Made by a program: the position numbers and the translations under genes. Shown here piece after piece: positions 37,481 through 48,400 of a stretch of DNA of 64,000 nt (its first letter is position 1; every line of letters begins with the position of its first letter). Origin of the DNA: Spirodela intermedia (taxonomy: Eukaryota > Streptophyta > Magnoliopsida > Alismatales > Araceae); the NCBI GenBank assembly GCA_902729315.2, contig LR746276.1:4384169-4448168 (forward strand), in the 5' to 3' direction. The notes under the pieces were generated by a model. The model made no database searches and was not told where the DNA came from. It worked only from the letters and a program-made list of their open reading frames with translations.

Positions 37481-37747
37481 TCAGTGGCCGGGCCCTTTCC
37501 GGCTTGGCCCCGAACCCAACATGCTCAGCAAGCTCATCAGAACGGGTGTAGACTGCCGATCCCGGCGGAGCTCAGCTGCCAGAGGAGGCCCGCCGTGCGC
37601 TGAGGCATAAGTTACTTTGTCGTCGTTGCTGACCACCGAAGGTTCTCGAACGGCTCTGGAATCCACGAACCTGCAGCTAACCATTATCACCACAGCCATG
37701 AGGATTAGTCCTCTCCATACCAGGGCCTCTCTCCCTCCTGAAGACAT
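37481..37747 (-). CDS. PIP/PIPL-type secreted peptide precursor, copy 2
   Basis: Intronless, 88 aa. Signal peptide core is GLILMAVVIMVS (13-24), followed by CRFVDSR (25-31), a variable acidic-to-basic middle, and LLSMLGSGPSRKGPGH with the terminal motif SGPSRKGPGH (79-88). It differs from copy 1 at one residue in the ten-residue motif (Pro for Ser at the eighth position) but is largely diverged in the middle, as usual for peptide precursors. Expected role is a secreted damage/immune-type signal. The ATG at 37747 is preferred: the upstream in-frame ATG at 37798 lies inside a TATAAAT box and so would not be transcribed from it. Same strand as copy 1, 2.9 kb apart (start of copy 1 to stop of copy 2). 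Confidence 0.85.
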   Translation of the reverse strand: MSSGGREALVWRGLILMAVVIMVSCRFVDSRAVREPSVVSNDDKVTYASAHGGPPLAAELRRDRQSTPVLMSLLSMLGSGPSRKGPGH

Positions 37748-37796
37748 ATCCAGGACGACCACCTTTCGCAGTCGTCTCCTTCGATCGCTACTGGGC

Positions 37797-37803
37797 ATTT
37801 ATA
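37797..37803 (-). promoter_or_regulatory. TATA box of PIP-like copy 2
   Basis: Minus-strand TATAAAT ending 50 bp upstream of the ATG at 37747. It overlaps the upstream ATG at 37798, which decides the start choice. Confidence 0.55.
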
Positions 37804-38261
37804 CACCCTGCGCCTGCCCTCTTTGCTGTTACAGTCGGAAATATTCGACTAGGTTAGCCTAGAACGAAATGAATTACGCGTCGCTGTCTCCCGCACCGAT
37901 GCGAGGATGCCCCGAGTTTCAAGAAAGACAGACGTTTTAAGGATGGATAGATGCTCGAATAGGTCAACAAGCATTTTAATAGTCGCAGTGGTTGGTGTAT
38001 GAGCTCGCCAAGATGAATCGCACCCACTCCTTGACTTTCTCTCTCTATGCTCCGTTGATCCCCATGAACACTGGTTTTCTCTCGGTACACTCTGTCGGTT
38101 GGACTATCTACGGATGAAGCTGTGGGAAAAGAGCTGTCCACTCAGATCATGCCTTGGCTGGCCAAGGTCAGAGAGGGTGAGATCAATGGCGGGAGAGGGA
38201 GCGAGAGAGCGTTGGCTGGTGGCGGCAGAGATTTTGAGAGAGGAGAGTGGGAAAGGGGAGA

Positions 38262-38298
38262 GGCATCACTTTTGTCAAAGGCATCACTTTTGTCAAAA
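38262..38298. repeat. Tandem duplication of an 18-bp unit
   Basis: GGCATCACTTTTGTCAAA occurs twice in direct succession, upstream of PIP-like copy 2. Confidence 0.9.
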
Positions 38299-39819
38299 GT
38301 TTTAACGACTCAATGGAAAATAGCGACCGCTTCTACGTGTCCCTCGTTCATGAATCAAGGAATCCTTTAATCGAAGCACGGGATGGGTGCCTCCGTCTCC
38401 TTCGTACGATTTGTACTTGATCTCAGCTCCGGTGCATCGCCGCCCCTGGATGCGCCGCCAAGACAAATGCTTTTCCGACCGACTAACGGCCCTGTTAAAT
38501 TGTCTTCATCTCTCTCTCTCTCTCTCCAGCGCGCGCGCTCGTTCGCTAAGCCAAAATGCCCATCCCCACACAGATGTGAAACCAGGATGTGTCTTATGAA
38601 GGACTCGATAGAATAGTCAAAACAGGAGCCTCTCTCTCTCTCTCTCTCTCTAGTGATCTCCGAATACAACCGACAGTCATAAAGACCTTCCGCTCTCCCT
38701 AACCAACGGGGTGCTGGTTGAGCTGATTCAAGAAGGAACGAACCCAACAACTTCTCAGCGATTCCGGCAAAAGAAAAGAAACATACTCCGGCACCGACAC
38801 GTTCGCGTTCATTGTAGTTTCCACGTGGTCAGACACGTGGAGACAAATGAACACGAACTGGGGTGGTCAAAACGGAGGGAGAACAGCCTGTCAAGACCGT
38901 GGATTTCTTCTCCCCTACATGCAAGCATTGCCCATCTACCTTTATTTACGTACTTACATACTCTCTTTTCTCAGGTAAAAAGACGCAACATTTGCGGTAA
39001 ATAGATAGCTACCTGCCACGTAGGCGACATACACAACTCTTGGCACTGTTTGGTGGACCCCAGGGAGGAACACCGCGGGTGTTCCTGGTCTGAAGGGAAG
39101 ATGCACCTCGGGGGACGTTGCGGTCGTTCAATGCCGCACGTCTCCCCATGGTTCTCAGCAACTAATGCATACGATAGCATCCTGGTGCATTGCATTCCTC
39201 ATTCACGGTCTAACAGTTCAAACTTGAGATGAGCTTTACTGTATTATGCTGCCATACCTTAGAACATCTCTCTGCTTCTCTCTCTCTCTCTCTTTTTTTC
39301 TACACACACCCCACAGACACATGATAACTCGTCCACTCACATGACAATAGCGAGATGTTCCTGGACGGTAACCGGCAACAACAGCCTCCTTCCCATCCGC
39401 ACTTCCCTGTTCTCCACGTTTTCCGTTTGGTTGAGCCAAGGTGTGAACAGTGTGACACTTCCACGTGAGCATGGAGGGAATTAGTACCGAATCCTATAAA
39501 ATCCAGATAATTATGGACTACTTACCCGGTCTCCGTGGGTGTTGGTGTAATAGGTGCGAGACCGTGGCAAACAACCAATGCCTGAAGGTAGCTTCAGACG
39601 ACTTCTCAACCGTGCACAACCATTCAGTGTCGTAGGCCACGGGGCCGGTGGCGATATGTTCCACGGCGAGTGTCGGCATGTTTGTCGTCAAACAAGGAAT
39701 AGAATAATCGTCCGGTAAGGCATACGCCGCAAAGACAAGAGTCAAACATGTACGGAGGGCCTAGAAAGTCCACAACAGCCTGGCCTGCTGTATGTGACAA
39801 GAGATAGGACGGGCATCCT

Positions 39820-39858
39820 GGGAAGGGGCTAGGGAAGGGGCTAGGGAAGGGGTTGGGG
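39820..39858 (+). repeat. G-rich 12-bp tandem repeat with G-quadruplex potential
   Basis: Three units of the type AGGGAAGGGGCT give eight runs of three or four G separated by two or three bases. This exceeds the four runs needed for a quadruplex motif. Confidence 0.85.
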
Positions 39859-42800
39859 CCCTTCCAAAGGTCACCTTGTAGCCATGGTGGAAGCACCCCG
39901 TATGGGAAGGAATATGGATGTCTTGCATCAAAAAATTGCAAAGGCTAGGCCGGACTCTCCGGGATTGCTAGAGACTAACCCACCTGTGACAAATTTGAAA
40001 TGTGTTCAGAGAAAAGCCTAGAAAATAGGTTCAAGGCCAGGTGATGGCTACAACAATGGGAGAATGTGAGATTAATGGTTCAAGGATTATGACTCATGCT
40101 CCGATGGTTCTGTGCTACAAAGTTATACGTAGAATCATTAAAAAAATGATAAAAAGAAATTAGACTTAGAATACTTCTCAAAATTATAGGCGTACATATA
40201 CTCTTTACAAAAGCTTCTAAGAGTAAACACAACATAAAAGACTACACCCAGAAATACAGTATTTTAATTCCTACTTAATGGTTATAAGCTGTTCGAAACT
40301 ATTTGAAAGACTATAAAAGATGATGAAACTTCATGTCATCTTAAAAGATGATGAGTTGTAGAGAGACACAACTACATGTCTACCAATCGTTGAGGCCATA
40401 AATTTGATAGCAAGAATATGCAAAGAATTTTTACTATTGAATATAGTCAAGCATAAGCCAATTACTTGAATTTTGAACCTTACTAAGCCACCAATGATAG
40501 GATCCTAACCAACATAAAACTTGAACACCTTTAATTGGATGTAAAAGTTGATAGTCTATTAATAAAAATTTATGAAGAATCATACTGTGTTAAAGTTTTA
40601 TAGTACTTATTGTTATCATTGAACCCATTCGTTGTACCATCTAATTGTTTAAGTACAATGGTATGGTGGGCAAGAACAATAAAGCAGAGGATAGCCAGTT
40701 GTAGGGTGATTACAATGACCAATATGGTTGCTAGCTATTTGGTTGCGAGAAATAAATGATAATGCTGATAACTATTAGGCATGTAGATTTATAAGTATAT
40801 AGTGGATGGAGTTTTCATATATACTTATGTAACCCTAGGAAATCAAGGGTTCCTAAGATGGTAGATGTCAATCATGGGCCAAGTCACACTGAACTAGTGT
40901 GCCATTTTTGTGTTGCTTTCTTTGTGTAGTCTTGCTTGATCTTTAATTACCTTGCATTTTAGTTGATTAAAAGAGTTAATGAGATCCTCAAATAAATTTA
41001 CTATTATGATTATTTTAGTCTTCCAATTATATTTTATTAATTGATTATAGCATGAAATGTAGCAAATAAGATAATCTGATCTAATACATCTCATGATTTT
41101 TTTTATTCCACCCCTAGACACCTTTAGAGTCACCCTTTTGTCCTCCATAAGAATCATACGGCCCCATGAAACCTAGCATTTGCTCAGCTTGTTGGTGTAA
41201 CGATTTTGATGTTGTCAAGTAATCCTAAAATTATGACAATAAAATTTATTTATAAATCTGTTTTTGTTGCAATAGTACATACATGAAGTGCTAAACTATG
41301 AGGTCTAGCTCACTTGATGTGGGATTACATTTTTCAGACATTATATATAGAAAAGAGTTGTCATCAAAGACTTATATCAGAAGAAAATTGAAATTAGAAC
41401 AAAAGAACAAGGTCTCAAAAATAAATTACAGAGAAAATAGGAGTGTTGACCCAATCAACCTAGAAAATTAATGTGCCAACCCAACTAGACGAGAAAGAAA
41501 CTGTGTCAACATGGGTCTGTTCTGACTAAATATCAAGAGATACAAAAAGAATATTTTGTCCATTTATTTGGCACGTCAAACATCTCAAAAGATCTTTGAC
41601 ATGGGTGAAATGCCCTGATATATAAGAGGGTCAAAGAAAGATTCATGCTGACACAGTTTTCAAAGTGACTTCAATAAAAGCATATTAAATTGACAACCTA
41701 ATTACAAAGACTATTCAACAAGTTGACCCAAGTGTTGACCAACACAATCTTTGGAAAATCAAATTTTAGAAATTTAAAATTCAATAATCAAGTTTTAAAA
41801 CTATAAATAGCATATTACTAAAACTTTCAAATAGAACCTCAACAAAAAAATAAATCCACATGTTATGAAATCGCTCAACAAAGTGACAATACAAGAGCAA
41901 CTTTGTCACAAGCTTCTTAAAGCACTAAGATTCCTAAAAAAATAAAAGAAAATTATCTTCTTAGTACTAGGATGAATTTTTAAGTTGTATTGATATTTCA
42001 TGTGAAGTCACTCTAAAGAGTGCTACTAAAAAAAGGAAAAAGATAATAATACCTTGTTACCTAGTGTGGGAAAAAGAAATTTTAGTTTTCTAAGGAGGAA
42101 TTCTAGAAACTATTAATAAAACATGATTTTTTAATATTCAAAATTTATAAAAATATTAAATTCAATTAAAAGACTTTATAATATAGTATGTTTATTTTTC
42201 ATAATTAAAAAAATATATATATATTATATTTTTTGTCTAAGTTGGATCTCAATTAGACTCATTTCTTATTATAAAGAAAATTTTAAATATTAAAAAAATT
42301 CCATAAATTAATAGGATTTTTTTAATAATTAATAATAAATATTTTCAACATAATAGATCACTTTCAATGGTCAAACATATACTCCAATATTTTGTGATGT
42401 AAAATTATCATTTTACGTTCGAATTCTTCTCCCTCCTTTTGATGCTTGTTCTTATATAGAGAATTTTGTCTTATATAGTTTTTGCAATGAATAGTAAATC
42501 ATCAACATGACTATACCAACATCTTTTTGAAGAATGGAGAATCTCATCATATAAAAAAATCTACAAGCTGAAGCTCTTCAAAAGCTCCAAGAAACAACAG
42601 ATCTATTGATTTTATAAGAGCTCAGAGGCATGAAAATCAGCACTCTTTGGTGGATTATGAAGAGTCCTTGGAGTAGCTTAGGATGGAGAAAATGACAACT
42701 TTATCTTCTAATTTTTCTCTCCTTGCCCTAATATAGGCAAAAGGCCCCTGTGTATACTTTGCATATCAGGGCAAACAATTGTCTCAATAGCTAATTGAGC

Positions 42801-43224
42801 AGACCTTAATGGGCCAAGTGCATTGTTGAAAAATCATTGAAAATTACGTTTATTATTTTAAAAAAATCATAAAAATTTGAAAACTTTCAATTTTGACACA
42901 CCATTTGTTGCATTAGTTTCGTCTTGGTAAGCTTTCTATTAAGTGGTTACATTGACACAATATTTCCACGAAAAATCATTTTAATCAGCATTGTGAGAAA
43001 TCTGGACTATTTTTGCTTGAGTAAAATTCTAAACTGAGTAATATTCTGAAAAATATAAAAAACGATTGTCTTGAATTTTGACATTCTACTTGTTGAAATA
43101 TTTTCATCTTTTAATTATCCAAAAAATAACCTATGTGTGTCAAACCAAATTTTAAAATAAAAACTATTCCATTTAGCTTCAATCAAAAATAATGATGATT
43201 ATGTCCTTCTATGAATTTTATTTG

Positions 43225-43229
<5 letters not shown>

Positions 43230-43256
<27 letters not shown>
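43230..43256. repeat. AT dinucleotide microsatellite
   Basis: Uninterrupted alternating AT tract of about 27 bp in AT-rich intergenic DNA. Confidence 0.9.
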
Positions 43257-43750
43257 TAAGACCTTTTGAAATATTTTACATATTTATCCTTTCAATAAAA
43301 GGTCTAGTTCAAAAATAAACAAGCTTCTACACCAGAATGTTAAATGAAGTAATGAAATTTCGAAGGTTTTTTAATGTGAGGTGAGACACCAAAGATGACA
43401 CTAACTTAAAGCCTTGTAAGATCTAGCTATACTCAAAATACTCAAAATTTTCACAGATAAAATACGTAAAATCAAATCAATCATACACAAGTCTAAAGTG
43501 ATCAATCCTATCATATTATATGAAACATAGCTACTAATAAGTCTTCATTGTCATGAGTTAATAATTAGTAAATAATATAATTTTAGCCTTAAATCATGAT
43601 AAATTGACTTATATTTGTGTTAAAGCGTGAAAAGTGATTTTCAGTTGATTAATGTGAATTTTTGGGTAATTATATGATTTTATATGATTTTTATAGTCTT
43701 ACTTTTGAGATAAATGAAGAAAAAGAAATAAAAATAAAAATATAACTAAA

Positions 43751-44065
43751 TGGGGGGGGGGGGCGCCGGTTAGCCGGCCCGCAAGCGGGTCGAAAGTGCA
43801 GTCAGGCAGGAGCCGCGAGTAGGGGCTCGAGTGGCTTGAACCGATGGGGGCACGTGGGCGCCACTCCCCTTCCACGTTCACTAGTGGCCAACTGGCTGTG
43901 GGATAAGGAGTGGTTGTACATGCATGAGAAAGGGACTTAATCGGGAATGTAATATTAGTTTATATTCACTAGAAACTTCGGCGTACAACCGATGTGGGAC
44001 TAAACCCGCATCACCTTCCTCAGAAAGAGCGGGCAACCGGCACGGGTTCGAATCCTCCTAAAGCC
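43751..44065. repeat. Dispersed repeat copy A
   Basis: A GC-rich block beginning with 12 consecutive G. The segment around 43863-43910 (CCTTCCACGT ... AGTGGCCAACTGG ... TGTGGG ... AAGGAGTG) recurs at 46757-46799. Further on, TTTATATTCA and TGTGGGACTAAA also recur in order in copy B. The right end contains GGTTCGAATCC, an exact pol III B-box. The class of element is unknown; an LTR or solo-LTR fragment is possible. Confidence 0.55.
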
Positions 44066-46659
44066 AAAACTCATATTTTTTTATCTGATTATCGCGATTT
44101 TCTTGTAGATCACCGGTGAAGGATTAAACAACTAGAATCGCTAGATCATCGGCAAAAATCTCGTCAATGTGATTCGCAGAGCATTGTTACTAAAATTGCT
44201 GAACAATTCTTGATAAAAGAATCGCGAATCCATCGAGTAAAGCATCTCCGATTGATCGACGAACAAGCCGTCGTCGAGAAGAGGACGATCTGCCAGGAGA
44301 CGAGTCACCACCTCTTGAGAGCATGCTGGATGCGATGAAGAGCCTCTTTTTACTGCGCAGACCTGAGGATGAAGCTCCCTAACATGCGCCCCACCTCCAT
44401 CCAGCTCTTCTCCGTCGGGTGACAGCCCCCAAAGAGCTGCAAAGTCGGCATTTTTCTGCTCTGCTAGGTGACAGCCGCTAGAGATGATTCGACGACCCAT
44501 TTCATTGATCTCTAGACTTCGTAAGGAGATCTAGAGATCGCCCACATCGTCCTTGTCCAAGGAGAGCCTTCGAGGCCGTGGACACTGCACGACTATTCTC
44601 CCAAACGCTCAAGATTTCGGTGTATCGCCGATGCATCGCCACCACGATGCCAAAACTCTATTTTCCTGCTTTCAACTTACTTTATGCTTCATTTAGTGAT
44701 AATTTGTGTGATTTTAATTTACCAAAGTATACTTCGTTCAATTACGATTCTTCCGGTTTTTACAGATCTTAATTAGATCAATTAAATCATCTGTAATCGC
44801 TTACGTAAAAATCACCGATCGGAACTCTATTTTTGCTCAATTTGTGTTTGCCGGGCGTTGACGTCATCTTGACGTCCACACCCTTATTTCCCTTTTTTGT
44901 GAATTTTAAATTTTTTATTTTTATTTACTAGTATAAAATTCATAGAAAATAGTATTCTTTGAGAAAAATTCTAAGTAATTACCAGATATTATATTACATT
45001 CCTATGATCGACTTGGAAAATTACTGCTATTTTTGGAAGTTTTATTGAATTATAATTGATATATTTATTCAGAAATACTTATAAATATTTGAAAATTCAT
45101 ATTTTCTGGTTTTATAAATTTTTAAATTTGTGTGATTTACTATACAACGACTAAGTCACGTCAGCTACCAATTGATTAAAGTGATGTATGTTGATTAAGT
45201 ATCAAAAGGAAATGACATAGTGGTTTTAGTGGGATGATGAAAATTGGTTGACACAAATTGAATGGACACAATTAAATGTAAGCTAGTGATCACATAGGTG
45301 CTTGCTAAAATAAGTGTATAGGATGATGTGCACTCATACACATAGAGAGCATGTAAGTGAAGAGGAATGCATACAAGGGGATAGGAGCAGGCACACAAAA
45401 ACAAGTGTCATGGCAATTACACACATTTGTGGCATGATGACGAGTGTCACATGGATGGGAGGAGAGATAGATATGAGGGGAGAGAGAGATAGAGAGAGAA
45501 CAAGTAATGAGAATGGGGATTAATGAGCTTATTAAGAGGGAACAAGGTTCTACTACCTTTTACATAGCTCTCTTGCCCATGTTTTGTTGCTCACAACCCT
45601 AATTTGAATCTCTTCTTTATTCATTTGTTACCTAATCAAATATTAGAAGTCTTTGAATAATAATAATGTCATTACATCACAATACAGAATTAAAATTAAA
45701 TTCCAAAGGTAACTAAAACCAAACTAGTAGCTGCTAATCACAAAGTATTCGATAGTGCCATTGGACTCCTAGCTCATTTATTTCTATCTCCTCTTCTCTT
45801 GTTCTATATATAGACACATGTAGTCCTCTATTCTCCTCAATAGATTCTAGGGTTTTCTCCTTCATTGTCAACATGGTATTATAGCCCTATGTTCTCTCCA
45901 CCCACCACTTCCCTCTCCGACATACAGCCCTCCTATGGTGGTGCCCTCCTTTGGCGGCACCCTTCTCGTCTCAATGGCGCTCTCATCCTCGACACCCGCC
46001 AGTCTTCACGGCAGCCCTCCTCCACCGCCACCCCTCACCGACAGCGCCTCAGCTTCCACCCCTCTCCAGGCCACCGCACTGCCACTAGCCGCTCCTCTAG
46101 GCCGCCATACTGCTGCCGCTGCCACCGCCACCACGACCTCCTCCGGCCGCTCTAGGCATGTGCTAGGTGGCGTCCACCTCGCCGCCGGGAGTGCCCTAGG
46201 CGCCGCCCACTCCCCTCGATCACCACCGCCACCATGGCGTGCCCTTGGCAGCACGCCCTAGGTGAACTTGCCGTGGCATGCCCTAGGCAGCATGCTCTGC
46301 AGCTGCGACCTCCATCGCCGCCACCACAGCCTCCCTCCGACCGCACCCCGAAGTCTCTGTCATTGGCTGCACACCCTCGGCCAGCACCCGCCTCTAGGCC
46401 ACGACCTTCTTGCATCATTCTAGCATTGTCCGTGCTCCGCCAGCACCTGTGCCTTTTGTTAAAGTTAGATGTATGTGCTTTAATTAGTTTTATTATTTGA
46501 TTTTATTTTGTTAAGTTTTAGAATAAATATAGGATATATTGTTAATTTTAAAAGTCTGAAGTTAAAATACTTAGCATATTTTTTTATTATTAAAAAAAAT
46601 ATAAAATATAAAAAATCTTCCACCCACTAGCAAGCTAGCACTCAGTAGCTGACTTAGAG

Positions 46660-46960
46660 GGGGGACAATAGTTGAGTGAGTAGACCTAGACCAGGGGAAC
46701 CACGAGCTAGGCTCAAGTGGCAAAGGCCTTGCTCCACGCATGTGTGTGTCCCTCCCCTTCCACGTCCCAGTGGCCAACTGGTTGTGGGGCAAGGAGTGCC
46801 CATATACATGTGCGTGCACGAGGGCGGACCACCTTATTGCCTTCTCCCAAGATGGTCTTGGGCATTATTTTATTTTAGGAGGGATCTTTGCTAAAAAATA
46901 AAGAAGCTTTAATTTATATTCAGCACACATCCAATATATTTCTAATGTGGGACCAAATAT
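46660..46960. repeat. Dispersed repeat copy B (inside the copia leader)
   Basis: Shares with copy A the ordered blocks GGCTCAAGTGGC, TCCCCTTCCACGT, AGTGGCCAACTGG, AAGGAGTG, TTTATATTCA and TGTGGGACCAAA. Divergence between copies is considerable, so the age is not recent. Confidence 0.55.
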
Positions 46961-48089
46961 TTTTGTCTATTTCAACATAGTCATCTAGAGCGCAATGTGA
47001 TCTAGCAGTACACAAAGAGCCACATTATCAGATTAGCTAGATCCTACGGCTAGCGAACCACCATGATACTAGATGTGTAAAGTGATCCATTGGTGGTTCG
47101 TGAATCTGATGCCGCTGAGCATACACATGGCCTTAAAGGATGATCCGATGGCTATGGAGGTGCCATGGTATCAAAAACTTAAGTTCTCGATTGGTAGTGG
47201 TTTGCAGTGGGTTGATCTTGTGTCGCTTAGTGTGCCACATACCAAATTTATTTGATCTAGTAGCTCTCGAAGCATCACGATATCGAGAACTTAAGTCTTC
47301 AAACATATCACCATCAGGGATATAAAGATAATAATTGATTATTATCTAGTGAAATAGATATTATTAATTATCTTTAAAATCCCGATGATAATTGCAAATA
47401 CGGTAATCCGTTTTTCCCTTCTTTTGCACAATCAACGTCTCTAGTAATCAGCAAGCTTCTTCCTTCCATCCTTGACTACACTCAAGGCCTTTGGCGAGTG
47501 GTCAACTCTTCCCTTCTCCCCCCAGATGATGGTGACAGCATGGTTAACCCCTCTTTCAGCAGATCTCTTTAACAAGTGGCACAATGCTTCTAGATGATAC
47601 TTCTATGACTTCCAATGTGGTGTGGCACGTCCAAATGAAACTAAGCCACCACACCGGTGTCTTCAGTTGCCCAAGAGCCAGAGTAAACTTGGGCAATGAT
47701 TTATTTCTTATTTTCAACATTTACTTACTTGCTTTTGTCATTTATTTACATTTTACGATAAGTTCTTTTCGTTTCATGTATGTTTTGATTGAAATGAGTA
47801 GAACTAATTCAAAACTTGATGAATGATCTTTGTTCTTCTTCTGAATCCTCTGAAACTCACCTAAGATTGTTTCTAATTTATTTTCTATTGATTTTCACAC
47901 TTGAATCTTGACATGTTCATGTTCTCGGCATTTCACGAATAATGAATATTTTTTCTATTTTCAAACATGAAATCATCGAGATTAAAGATTGATTAATGAG
48001 TGTTCAAAGGTTAAAACAAGCTAGAGACATTCATGGCTGATCTTATGTCATGTGTGTGAATCCTCAAGCACACATTCGTCTAAGAAAAT

Positions 48090-48400
48090 AGGAGACCGTA
48101 TTTCTCTCTTTCTTCATTTTTCATCTTATTTCTTTCTCTCCCTCTCTCGTGAGACCTTTCTTTTCTCTTTGTCTCTCGTGATCTCCCTTTCTCTCCCTCT
48201 CTCTCGATCGATCCTCTTCTCTTTCTCTCTTTTGCAAGAGATCTCATCCTTTCTATTTTTCATGAGAGCTTTCTCTCCTCCTCTCTCTTTCTATTCCTTT
48301 CACGAGAGATCTCATCCCTTCTCTCTCTCGTAAGAGCTTTCTCTCTTTTTTCTCTCTTTTCCCCCTTTCTTTTTTCCGCTTTCCTTCCTTTATTCTTCTC
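48090..48400. repeat. CT-rich low-complexity tract
   Basis: About 300 bp of imperfect TCTCTC/TTTCTT with recurring GAGAGATCTCATCC-like units (48236, 48302), upstream of the gag remnant. It encodes only low-complexity frames. Confidence 0.7.

Larger units (their letters stand above)
37804..45739. other. Intergenic region, repeat-bearing, no gene recognised
   Basis: Contains the upstream flank of PIP-like copy 2 (to about 38370), CT microsatellites at 38511-38527, 38631-38651 and 39278-39294, a G-rich tandem repeat at 39820-39858, and an AT tract at 43230-43256. From 40000 to 43700 the DNA is strongly AT-rich without coding signal. A dispersed repeat starts at about 43750. A 119-codon open frame on - at 44141-44500 shows no known domain. 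Confidence 0.5.

Noticed and set aside
38367-38750. 127-codon minus-strand frame
   Set aside because: Its RERERE stretch comes from CT microsatellites; no domain.
44141-44500. 119-codon minus-strand frame
   Set aside because: No recognisable domain, repeat-rich surroundings, no promoter seen.
45865-46440. Several overlapping GC-rich frames after the copia 5' LTR
   Set aside because: Low-complexity Pro/Ser/Arg frames on both strands with no family; treated as retroelement leader or captured DNA.
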